Positions 25,040 to 32,112 of a DNA stretch of 32,112 nucleotides are shown one piece after another. The notes below the pieces were generated by a model. It ran no database searches. It was not told the DNA's origin and saw nothing but the letters and a program-made list of their open reading frames with translations. The stretch is from an uncultured Clostridia bacterium (GTDB taxonomy: Bacteria > Bacillota > Clostridia > TANB77 > CAG-508). Numbering within the stretch: the first letter of the stretch is position 1; each line of letters begins with the position of its first letter. The position numbers and the translations under genes were made by a program. The stretch lies in the NCBI GenBank assembly GCA_944391015.1, contig CALXRZ010000015.1:1-32112 (forward strand), written 5' to 3'.

Positions 25040-25155
25040 TTATTTTTCTAGCTATTATAATTTTTTAAAATTAAAATCTAATTTTTACACTTGCATTTTA
25101 CATCATTTCTTGCAAAAAAGCAAGCTTTTAATAATTTTTTATTATTTTTTCAATT

Positions 25156-27237
25156 CTAGTCTTTTTTAGCACGACTAGCAACAATAGTATCAAGTATAGA
25201 TTTTGGAACTTCTTCGTAATGAGATGGTTCCATTGAATATGTTCCTCTACCTTGTGTTTTTGAACGTAAGTCTGTAGCATATCCAAACATTTCTGATAAT
25301 GGAATGAATGCTCTTATTACTTGGTTTCCACCTTCTGGTTCCATTCCTTCTAGTCTACCACGTCTTGAGTTTACATCACCTATAACATCTCCCATATATT
25401 CTTCTGGAACTGTTATTTCAACTTTCATTATTGGCTCTAGGATAACTGATTTAGCTTGTCTACATCCTTCTTTGAATGCCATTGAAGCTGCAATCTTGAA
25501 TGCCATTTCTGAAGAGTCAACTTCGTGATATGAACCATCAACTAATGTAGCTTTGAAGTCTATAACTGGGTATCCTGCAAGGACACCAGTTTCAGCTGCT
25601 TCTCTAACTCCTTCTTCAATAGGTTTGATGTATTCTTTTGGAACAACACCACCAACGATTTTGCTCTCAAATTCAACACCTTTTCCTGGTTCTAATGGTT
25701 CCATTTCTAGCCATACGTGACCATATTGTCCACGTCCACCTGATTGACGAATGAATTTTCCTTCAACTTTTACTTTGTTTCTTATTGTTTCTTTGTAAGA
25801 AACTTGTGGTTTACCTACTGTACACTCAACTTTGAATTCTCTTTTTAATCTATCTACGATTATGTCTAAGTGTAACTCACCCATACCAGCTATAACAGTT
25901 TGACCTGTTTCTTGGTTTGTATATGTTTTGAATGTTGGGTCTTCTTCAGCAAGTTTTGCTAAAGCAATTCCCATTTTTTCGCTATTTGCTTTATCTTTTG
26001 GCTCAATAGCTATATCTATAACTGGCTCTGGGAATTCCATAGATTCTAGTATAACTGGGTGGTCTGGATCGCAAAGTGTATCACCTGTTGATACTTCTTT
26101 TAATCCAACTGCTGCTGCTATATCTCCAGCATATACTTTATCTATATCTTGTCTATGGTTTGAATGCATTAAAAGTATTCTTCCCATTCTATCTTTTTTG
26201 CCTTTATTTGCATTTAAAATTGTTGAACCAGCTTCTAATGTTCCTGAATAAACTCTAAAGAAGCAAAGTTTTCCAACAAATGGGTCTGTTGCAATTTTGA
26301 ATGCTAATGCTGCAAATGGTTCTGTGTCAGATGTTTTTCTTTCTGTCTCTTCTCCATCTAATGTTACACCTTTTATATGAGGTATATCTAATGGAGATGG
26401 CATATAATCAACAACTGCGTTTAATAATTCTTGAACACCTTTGTTTTTATATGATGAACCACATACAACTGGAACTATTTTGTTATTTATTGTTCCAATT
26501 CTTAGACCTTTTTTGATTTCTTCTTCAGTTAATGTACCTTCTTCTAGGTATTTCATCATTAACTCATCATCTTGTTCAGCAGCTGCTTCTATCATTTTGT
26601 TTCTATATTCTTCAGCTTGCTCTTTTAAGTCTTCTGGGATTTCTCCCTCTTCTATAACTTTTCCTAAATCGTCTTTATGAATAAATGCTCTCATTTTTAT
26701 TAGGTCTACTATTCCTTGGAAGTTGTCTTCTGCACCAATTGGTAATTGAATTGGAACAGCATTTGCATTTAATCTTTCTTTCAATTGACGAACACATAGC
26801 ATAAAGTCTGCACCTGTGATGTCCATTTTATTTACATATACCATTCTTGGAACTTGATATTTATCAGCTTGTCTCCAAACTGTTTCTGTTTGTGGTTGAA
26901 CTCCACCTTTTGCTGCTAATACTGTAACAGCACCATCAAGTACTCTTAATGACCTTTGAACTTCAACTGTAAAGTCAACGTGTCCTGGAGTATCAATGAT
27001 ATTGATTCTATGACCTAACCATTGACAAGTTGTAGCAGCAGAAGTAATTGTTATACCTCTTTCTTGCTCTTGAACCATCCAGTCCATTGTAGCTTCACCT
27101 TCGTGAACCTCACCTATCTTATGAGTTTTTCCTGTATAGAATAGTATTCTCTCTGTAGTTGTAGTTTTACCTGCATCTATGTGAGCCATTATTCCTATAT
27201 TTCTTGTTTTCTCTAAAGGAAACTCTCTTCCAGCCAT
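25156..27237 (-). CDS. fusA: Elongation factor G
   Basis: A 693-residue GTPase that moves tRNA and mRNA through the ribosome. G1 is [20 protein letters not shown] near 15-35, with DTPGHVDF (G3) and NKMD (G4). Domains III-V are complete to [20 protein letters not shown]. The start at 27237 follows AAGGAGG by 6 bases; the frame is open upstream to 27273, but that segment lacks a site and lies in a spacer hairpin. Third gene of the str operon, 127 bases after rpsG. Confidence 0.99.
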   Translation of the reverse strand: MAGREFPLEKTRNIGIMAHIDAGKTTTTERILFYTGKTHKIGEVHEGEATMDWMVQEQERGITITSAATTCQWLGHRINIIDTPGHVDFTVEVQRSLRVLDGAVTVLAAKGGVQPQTETVWRQADKYQVPRMVYVNKMDITGADFMLCVRQLKERLNANAVPIQLPIGAEDNFQGIVDLIKMRAFIHKDDLGKVIEEGEIPEDLKEQAEEYRNKMIEAAAEQDDELMMKYLEEGTLTEEEIKKGLRIGTINNKIVPVVCGSSYKNKGVQELLNAVVDYMPSPLDIPHIKGVTLDGEETERKTSDTEPFAALAFKIATDPFVGKLCFFRVYSGTLEAGSTILNANKGKKDRMGRILLMHSNHRQDIDKVYAGDIAAAVGLKEVSTGDTLCDPDHPVILESMEFPEPVIDIAIEPKDKANSEKMGIALAKLAEEDPTFKTYTNQETGQTVIAGMGELHLDIIVDRLKREFKVECTVGKPQVSYKETIRNKVKVEGKFIRQSGGRGQYGHVWLEMEPLEPGKGVEFESKIVGGVVPKEYIKPIEEGVREAAETGVLAGYPVIDFKATLVDGSYHEVDSSEMAFKIAASMAFKEGCRQAKSVILEPIMKVEITVPEEYMGDVIGDVNSRRGRLEGMEPEGGNQVIRAFIPLSEMFGYATDLRSKTQGRGTYSMEPSHYEEVPKSILDTIVASRAKKD

Positions 27238-27262
27238 TTTTATCCTCCTTTTAAATAATGTC

Positions 27263-27319
27263 AGGGGACACACCTTTTTGCCTTAGGTCACTCCTCATTC
27301 GGCTCAAGGTATGTCCCCT
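27263..27319. repeat. Inverted repeat between rpsG and fusA
   Basis: AGGGGACACACCTTT (27263-27277) and the reverse complement of CAAGGTATGTCCCCT (27305-27319) match at 13 of 15 positions, enclosing a loop of 27 bases. It is far more GC-rich than the surrounding spacer and sits within the str operon message, just before the fusA Shine-Dalgarno. The GGGGACA ends resemble palindromic repeats seen near REP-type elements in Clostridia; this is an impression, not a search result. Confidence 0.6.
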
Positions 27320-27364
27320 CCCCTTATGAATTAGTGATTACCTAATCGCAAGTATATCTCCTAA

Positions 27365-27835
27365 TTAAAACTTATAATGTGCAAAAGCCTTATTAGCTTC
27401 AGCCATTCTATGCATATCTTCTTTCTTTTTGAATGCTCCACCGTTTCCAGCTACAGCATCCATTATTTCAGCTGCTAATTTTCTTGCCATAGTTTTTTCG
27501 TGTCTATTTCTTGCATAGATAACTAACCATCTTAAGCCTAAAGTTTGTCTTCTTTCAGGTCTTATTTCGATTGGTACTTGGTATGTAGCTCCACCAATTC
27601 TTCTAGCTTTAACTTCTAGAACTGGCATTACGTTTTCAAGAGCTGCTTCAAATACTTCTAGTGGGTCTTTTTGTTCTTTTTCTTTTATGATTTCGAATGC
27701 ATCATAAACTATGTTTTGAGCAACTGTTTTTTTACCATCAAGCATTACGTTGTTTATTAGTTTTGTAACAACTTTACTATTATATATTGGATCTGGTAAA
27801 ACATCTCTTTTTGCTATAATTCCTCTTCTTGGCAC
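27365..27835 (-). CDS. rpsG: 30S ribosomal protein S7
   Basis: A 156-residue primary 16S rRNA-binding protein that organises the 30S head. The full family length is present, including the N-terminal [20 protein letters not shown] and the conserved [20 protein letters not shown]. The start is GTG, with AAGGAGT eight bases upstream. Two small hairpins (27856-27870 and 27875-27892) lie immediately upstream. S7 autoregulates the str operon in E. coli, so they could be involved. Confidence 0.98.
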   Translation of the reverse strand: MPRRGIIAKRDVLPDPIYNSKVVTKLINNVMLDGKKTVAQNIVYDAFEIIKEKEQKDPLEVFEAALENVMPVLEVKARRIGGATYQVPIEIRPERRQTLGLRWLVIYARNRHEKTMARKLAAEIMDAVAGNGGAFKKKEDMHRMAEANKAFAHYKF

Positions 27836-27855
27836 TATTCTTCACTCCTTTTCTT

Positions 27856-27892
27856 GATATTTTTAATATCTTTTGGTATTTAAACAAATACC
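27856..27892 (-). promoter_or_regulatory. Tandem hairpins in the rpsG leader
   Basis: GATATT-TTT-AATATC (27856-27870) and GGTATTT-4-AAATACC (27875-27892) are two perfect small hairpins directly upstream of the rpsG Shine-Dalgarno. They are a candidate site for S7 autoregulation. Confidence 0.4.
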
Positions 27893-28062
27893 TAAGTTAC
27901 TCTGAAAAGATTTTCTCTTTTCCGTATAGTGCTATATATTCTATTATAAATTTAAGTACCTTAAATTAGTAATTTCATATATGCACCATTTACCTAAAAA
28001 ATTTGTATTTCGTTTACACCTCTGTGAAATAAAGCAAAAGTGGTATATTGCTAGGAAAGCAA

Positions 28063-28111
28063 ATAAATTTTTTTGAGATAATACGTGTGTGTATATCGAA
28101 AAAAAATTTAT
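28063..28111 (-). other. Long AT hairpin in the rpsL-rpsG spacer
   Basis: ATAAATTTTTTT (28063-28074) pairs with AAAAAAATTTAT (28100-28111). GATA/TATC and TAC/GTA pairs continue inward around a GTGTGT loop. It lies in the 316-base spacer that replaces the usual short rpsL-rpsG gap; no gene is visible in that spacer. Confidence 0.55.
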
Positions 28112-28135
28112 GCAGCTTGACAACGCAAGATGCCG
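28111..28135 (-). terminator. Possible terminator or attenuator after rpsL
   Basis: Minus strand: GCA-t-CTTG pairs with CAAG-c-TGC around a 6-base loop, followed by ATAAATTTTTTTT. It begins 17 bases after the rpsL stop. The stem is short, so partial termination is more likely than complete. Confidence 0.4.
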
Positions 28136-28151
28136 CTTTTCATTTATTTTA

Positions 28152-28565
28152 CTATTTTTTAGGTTTCTTTGCTCCGTACTTAGATCTACCTTGCATTCTG
28201 TCTTTAACTCCTGCTGTGTCTAATGTACCTCTTATTATATGGTATCTAACACCTGGAAGGTCTTTTACTCTTCCTCCTCTTATTAGAACAACACTGTGCT
28301 CTTGTAAGTTGTGTCCTATACCTGGGATATATGAAGTTACTTCATATCCGTTTGAAAGTCTAACTCTGGCAACTTTTCTTAATGCTGAGTTTGGCTTCTT
28401 TGGTGTTACTGTTTTTACAACTGTACATACACCTCTTTTTTGTGGTGATCTTTTATTTGTTACTCTTTTATTTCTTGAGTTGTATCCGTGTTGTAAAGCT
28501 GGTGCTGTAGATTTAGTTGTAGAACTTTTTCTTCCTTTTCTTACTAATTGATTGATTGTTGGCAC
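28152..28565 (-). CDS. rpsL: 30S ribosomal protein S12
   Basis: A 137-residue decoding-centre protein. The universal motif [20 protein letters not shown] includes the Lys whose substitution gives streptomycin resistance; here it is the wild-type Lys. [16 protein letters not shown] is also intact. The start is GTG, with AGAGGTG eight bases upstream. First gene of the str operon. rpoB/rpoC, usual upstream neighbours in Firmicutes, are not present within the window. Confidence 0.98.
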   Translation of the reverse strand: MPTINQLVRKGRKSSTTKSTAPALQHGYNSRNKRVTNKRSPQKRGVCTVVKTVTPKKPNSALRKVARVRLSNGYEVTSYIPGIGHNLQEHSVVLIRGGRVKDLPGVRYHIIRGTLDTAGVKDRMQGRSKYGAKKPKK

Positions 28566-28608
28566 TTAAATTTCACCTCTTTTCAAATTATTTTTTATAC
28601 ATTAAAAT

Positions 28609-28639
28609 ACCGTCAGTATAAGCATTTTATACTAACGGT
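28609..28639 (-). promoter_or_regulatory. 5'-end hairpin of the str operon transcript
   Basis: ACCGTCAGTATAA (28609-28621) and TTATACTAACGGT (28627-28639) form a 13-bp stem with one mismatch and a 5-base loop. It starts just after the -10 box, so it would lie at the very 5' end of the rpsL message, where it could protect the RNA or act in regulation. Confidence 0.6.
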
Positions 28640-28642
28640 ATT

Positions 28643-28671
28643 ATTTTACCACTTTTTGCCTTACAAGTCAA
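28643..28671 (-). promoter_or_regulatory. Sigma-A promoter of the str operon
   Basis: Minus-strand TTGACT (28666-28671), 17-base spacer, TAAAAT (28643-28648), about 80 bases upstream of rpsL. Confidence 0.75.
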
Positions 28672-28751
28672 TACAAAATGTGCTTTTTTCCATTGACTTT
28701 TGTTTTGCTAATTGTACATTTAACTTTTTTATTTAACAACTGACTTTTTTA

Positions 28752-30542
28752 TTATAATTCTTTATCTTCTTCTTTTCTTGGCTCGTTTGTTTTTTGTTCT
28801 GGTTCTTTACTTGGTTCAGCACTAGCTTCTTTATATGTAACAGGTTTTTTTATTCCTTGATGGAATGCTTTTGAACCTGCATTTACTTTTTCATATACTT
28901 CTAATTCGCTTCTTTCTTCTGGTGTAAGTTCCATATCTTCACAGAATCTGTCAAAGTCGAACCCTTCTTCTTTGCTTAAGTCTTTGTATATAGAATATAT
29001 TCTGTCTTCTCTTGGCATTTCTTCTGCTTCTTTTGTTATAATGTCATCTTTTACGTCTTCTACTTGTTTTTCTTTATTGCCTGCTGGAAGAGCTTTTTGC
29101 TTCATTTTTTCAATAAACATTTTAAATCTTGACTTTGGTTTTATATATTCTGCAATTCCATCTACAAAATTACGTCTAGCTATACTTTTTATCTGTCCTT
29201 TTTGTAAGAAGCCTAGCTTAGCTGAGTTAAGGTCTTGCAAGTCATATGTTATTAGCATATCATCGTCTTTTTCGTTTCCGTCTACTGATGACAATCTTTC
29301 TATTTGCTCCATATAGTCATAAACTAAATTAGTATTTCTAAATAGCCTGTCATCTTTTAGTATTCTAAATATTTGCGCATCTATATTACCCCTACTATAT
29401 CTATTTATTTTTTTGCTAAGGAAACTTTTTTCTTCTCGTGATAATCTTTTTGGGTTTGCATCTACATCAACTGAAAAGTCTTTTTCGTCTTCGTTTATGC
29501 CACTTATTGTGTATACTAATTTTCCATTTTTAACTGAACAAGTTATGTTTTGGATTTTTTTAGGTAAGTATAAGCCTTCTAAATTTTTACTATCTAATGG
29601 TACTTTTTTAAAGAATTCATCTGGTTGTACTTCTTTCGCTCCATTTTCTGTTTGTGATTTTCCACTAGGTGTAGTTGATTCTGCTTGTTTTGGCTCAGCT
29701 TGTTTTGGCTCAGCTTGTTGTGATTGTGCTTGTTTGCTATCTGCTTGTTTGCTATCTGCTTGTTTTGGTACAACTATTCTACTCTGAGTATCTTGATTTT
29801 TCACATCTTCTAAAGATTTGTCTATACTAGCAAGTACATCACTTGCATCAGTTTCTTTATGTGGTCCTTCTTTTTCAGCTGGTCCCTCTATTCCTATGGT
29901 TTCTTCTTGGCTATCATCTATAGCTGGTGCAGTGTCCTTGTTTTCTTCTGCAGGAGCTACAGTAGATTTTGCTTCTTCTGTGTTTTTAGCTTCTGAAGCA
30001 GGTTTACCTTGCTCTGATTGTATTTCGTTTTTGTACTTTTCTCTAATATTGTACTTTTTTAGTAGTTCTTCAATTACTGCTGAATGCTCATTTAAGTCTT
30101 TAGTATGCTGTACTTTTAATTTTTCAAATTTTGCTATAGATTCATTTATTTTTTCAAGGTCTTGCTCATATTCTTGTTGTTCTCTTGTAGGAACTAATAC
30201 TCCATTAACAAATTCTTTTTTACCCTCTAAGCCGTTTATTTCTGCTTTGCAGTCTTCTCTTTCTTTAAGTAGTTTTTGATATTCTTTATCTGCTCGTGCT
30301 TGTTCCTCTTTTATTTGAGCTACTATTTCTCTTCTTGTTTCTATTTTTGCTTTATCTAGTCTTTTTTGTTCTAATTCACTATCAATTTTACTTAAATCTT
30401 GTTCAAGTTCTGCTTTTTCTAATGCTCCATATCGTCCTTCATATTTTTTTAGTTCCTCTATTAACTGCTCTTTATTGCCATTTAACCTCTCTATTGATTT
30501 GTTAATTTCTTGTATTAGCAAATCATTTAACTTTTCATCCAT
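28752..30542 (-). CDS. Large coiled-coil protein of unknown function
   Basis: A 596-residue, highly charged cytoplasmic protein with no signal peptide or membrane segment; I do not recognise the family. Residues 1-170 are a long coiled coil (SIERLNGNKEQLIEELKKYE onwards). Residues 175-310 are a disordered Ala/Glu/Lys-rich linker with a five-residue repeat (KQADS KQADS KQAQS QQAEP KQAEP KQAES). Residues 315-520 look like a folded domain (DEFFKKVPLDSKNLEGLYLP, FSVDVDANPKRLSREEKSFL). The C-terminus is a charged tail. AAAGGA lies 12 bases before the ATG. It directly precedes the str operon but is separated by that operon's own promoter. A scaffold or structural role is only a guess. Confidence 0.85.
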   Translation of the reverse strand: MDEKLNDLLIQEINKSIERLNGNKEQLIEELKKYEGRYGALEKAELEQDLSKIDSELEQKRLDKAKIETRREIVAQIKEEQARADKEYQKLLKEREDCKAEINGLEGKKEFVNGVLVPTREQQEYEQDLEKINESIAKFEKLKVQHTKDLNEHSAVIEELLKKYNIREKYKNEIQSEQGKPASEAKNTEEAKSTVAPAEENKDTAPAIDDSQEETIGIEGPAEKEGPHKETDASDVLASIDKSLEDVKNQDTQSRIVVPKQADSKQADSKQAQSQQAEPKQAEPKQAESTTPSGKSQTENGAKEVQPDEFFKKVPLDSKNLEGLYLPKKIQNITCSVKNGKLVYTISGINEDEKDFSVDVDANPKRLSREEKSFLSKKINRYSRGNIDAQIFRILKDDRLFRNTNLVYDYMEQIERLSSVDGNEKDDDMLITYDLQDLNSAKLGFLQKGQIKSIARRNFVDGIAEYIKPKSRFKMFIEKMKQKALPAGNKEKQVEDVKDDIITKEAEEMPREDRIYSIYKDLSKEEGFDFDRFCEDMELTPEERSELEVYEKVNAGSKAFHQGIKKPVTYKEASAEPSKEPEQKTNEPRKEEDKEL

Positions 30543-30745
30543 TTTTTATCACATTCCTTTCTAAATGCGCAAGGTCTGGTTTGAAATGAATTCAACAACC
30601 TGTCTCTATTATATAACATTTTTAATTGTTTTTCAAGTTATGTTAACTTCGTTCTACACATTCCGTCAAAATTATTGTAACAATATATACTGGTAAAATC
30701 AATATTTTAAAATATTTGTAATACAAATGTCATAATGTCGTAATA

Positions 30746-32112
30746 CTATTGTAACATCATTTTTAATTTTTCTAATGCTCTATCTGATAGTTTTGTGTAT
30801 TTTAACTTTTTATCTTTTATTTTTTCATCTAGGCTAGGCAATATTCCGAAGTTTGCATTCATTGGCTGAAAATTTTCGTTAGGAGTAGCAATATATTTTG
30901 ATAAAGCCCCTATCATTGTTTCTTCTGGGAAGATTATTTTGTTATTTTGCGTTTTATTCTGGTTTATGGAATTTTTGTTTGATTGTTCTTTGCTATTTTT
31001 CTCCTCATACATTTTTATGGCATTTAGAGCTGCTACTAAACCAGATGCAATAGATTCCACATATCCTTCAACTCCTGTAATTTGTCCTGCAAAAAATATG
31101 TTTCTATTTTTCTTTAAATTAAAGGTTTCGTCCAATAATTCCGGAGAATTTATGAATGTATTTCTATGCATTACTCCGTATTTTGCAAATTCTGCATTTT
31201 CTAGCCCTGGTATTAGCCTGAATACTCTTTTTTGTTCTCCATATTTTAAGTTTGTTTGGAAGCCTACCATATTAAATAAATTTCCCTCACTGTTATCTTG
31301 TCTTAATTGAATAACAGCATATGGTCTTTTTCCTGTTCGTAAATCTGTAAAGCCAACCGGTTTTAGTGGTCCGAATCTTAATGTGTCTATTCCTCTTTTT
31401 GCCATAACTTCAATAGGCATACAGCCTTCAAATATTTCGCGTTTTTCAAATTCGTGTAATTCCACTACTTCTGCATTAACCAATTCTTCCCAAAACTTTT
31501 CATATTCTTCTTTATTCATAGGAAGATTTATATAGCTATTATTCTCTTCTTTTATTCTTTCTTTCCAATTATTTATATCCTCATTTTTTCCTCTTTCTTG
31601 GCTATACCTATTTCCCCAAAATGCAATATTCATATCTATTGATTCTTTTTCGATTATTGGTGCAGCAGCATCATAAAAGTGTAAGCCATTGTCTCCAGTA
31701 AGTTCTTTTATTTCATTAGAAAGTTTGTCAGAGGTAAGAGGTCCTGTTGCTATAATTACTATTCCTTTTTTAGCAAGTTCTGCTAAACTTAGTTCTGCAG
31801 TTTCGTTTGTTCTTTCTGATGACTTTATACTCTTTTCTTCACTATTTTGCTTTGATTTTAGTATGTCCTCTTCTACAGTTTTGCCAACTTCTTGCCTTAC
31901 AATTTCTACATTTTCTAAACTTGCTATTTTTTCTGTTATTTTTTCTGCAAATTTTTCTCTATCTACTGCCAAGGCCTGTCCTGCTGGAACAGCTACCTCA
32001 TCTGCTGTTTTTATTAAAAGTGAGTCCAACATACGTAGTTCTTCTTTTAACAAACCACAAGCATTTGTATGTAAGTTTGATTTAAAAGAATTGCTACATA
32101 CAATTTCTGCTA
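30746..32112 (-). CDS. trmFO: tRNA U54 C5-methyltransferase TrmFO, partial
   Basis: FAD- and folate-dependent enzyme that makes ribothymidine at position 54 of tRNA. The start is beyond the window's right edge; about 454 codons are visible. The frame continues from 32053 to the edge and encodes EIVCSNS, carrying the first active-site Cys. The second Cys is in FEGCMPIEVMAKRG. Other family signatures are IIATGPLTSDKL, FYDAAAPIIEKESIDM, VGFQTNLKYGEQKRVFRLIP and NFQPMNANFGILP. Three low-complexity insertions relative to the usual 435-residue enzyme are seen: near 31763-31864 (SKQNSEEKSIKSSERTNETA), near the WGNRYSQERGKNEDINNWKE stretch, and near 30930-31020 (KNSKEQSNKNSINQNKTQNN). Confidence 0.93.
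   Translation of the reverse strand, partial: AEIVCSNSFKSNLHTNACGLLKEELRMLDSLLIKTADEVAVPAGQALAVDREKFAEKITEKIASLENVEIVRQEVGKTVEEDILKSKQNSEEKSIKSSERTNETAELSLAELAKKGIVIIATGPLTSDKLSNEIKELTGDNGLHFYDAAAPIIEKESIDMNIAFWGNRYSQERGKNEDINNWKERIKEENNSYINLPMNKEEYEKFWEELVNAEVVELHEFEKREIFEGCMPIEVMAKRGIDTLRFGPLKPVGFTDLRTGKRPYAVIQLRQDNSEGNLFNMVGFQTNLKYGEQKRVFRLIPGLENAEFAKYGVMHRNTFINSPELLDETFNLKKNRNIFFAGQITGVEGYVESIASGLVAALNAIKMYEEKNSKEQSNKNSINQNKTQNNKIIFPEETMIGALSKYIATPNENFQPMNANFGILPSLDEKIKDKKLKYTKLSDRALEKLKMMLQ

Noticed and set aside
29690-29770. Tandem 15-bp DNA repeats, considered as a CRISPR-like array
   Set aside because: The repeats are in frame, encode KQAxx units inside a long gene, and have no spacers.
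1-32112. tRNA genes, insertion sequences with transposase, prophage genes, or a recoded stop codon
   Set aside because: No cloverleaf, transposase or phage protein was recognised, and conserved proteins use ordinary codons with normal stops.

Overview
The window comes from a very AT-rich, endospore-forming member of the Clostridia/Firmicutes. The evidence is a Bacillus-like cell-division/sporulation cluster (murA, divIB, two DUF881 genes, sbp, ftsA, ftsZ, spoIIGA, sigE, sigG, ylmC order), AAGGAGG-type ribosome-binding sites, TTGACA/TATAAT promoters with 17-bp spacers, and a BofC-like protein. It resembles the genomes of uncultivated gut Clostridia, but no species can be named from the sequence alone.

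Layout. Positions 1-659 hold no intact gene. They carry two tandem strong promoters firing leftward out of the window (possibly an rRNA operon) and what look like decayed gene remnants. Positions 660-11415 are the minus-strand division and sporulation cluster. Reading with transcription it runs murA, divIB, ylxW/ylxX-like, sbp, then a separate promoter and ftsA, ftsZ, then spoIIGA, sigE, sigG and ylmC. The encoded proteins make peptidoglycan precursor, build the Z-ring and divisome, and then start the sporulation sigma cascade (SpoIIGA processes pro-SigE; SigG follows in the forespore). Positions 11544-12146 hold a compositionally foreign orphan gene with its own promoter and terminator. Next come topB and a secreted or anchored DUF3298-like protein on the minus strand, then clpE and pgsA on the plus strand. 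After pgsA lie a BofC-like protein, comEC and an SH3/NlpC-P60 wall hydrolase (minus strand). Positions 23731-28565 are the str operon (rpsL, rpsG, fusA, tuf; minus strand) with unusually long, hairpin-rich spacers. The right end holds a large coiled-coil protein of unknown function and a trmFO cut by the window edge.

The most interesting non-coding signal is a roughly 145-bp structured repeat present twice, in opposite orientations: between ftsZ and spoIIGA (4073-4217) and downstream of pgsA (18377-18526). It has long terminal inverted repeats, a conserved core, and internal stems that keep pairing while their bases change. An orphan copy of its core abuts the ftsZ stop codon. Other notable signals are a hairpin that buries the sigG ribosome-binding site together with a TTG start codon, and four 11-bp phased direct repeats just upstream of the ftsA promoter.
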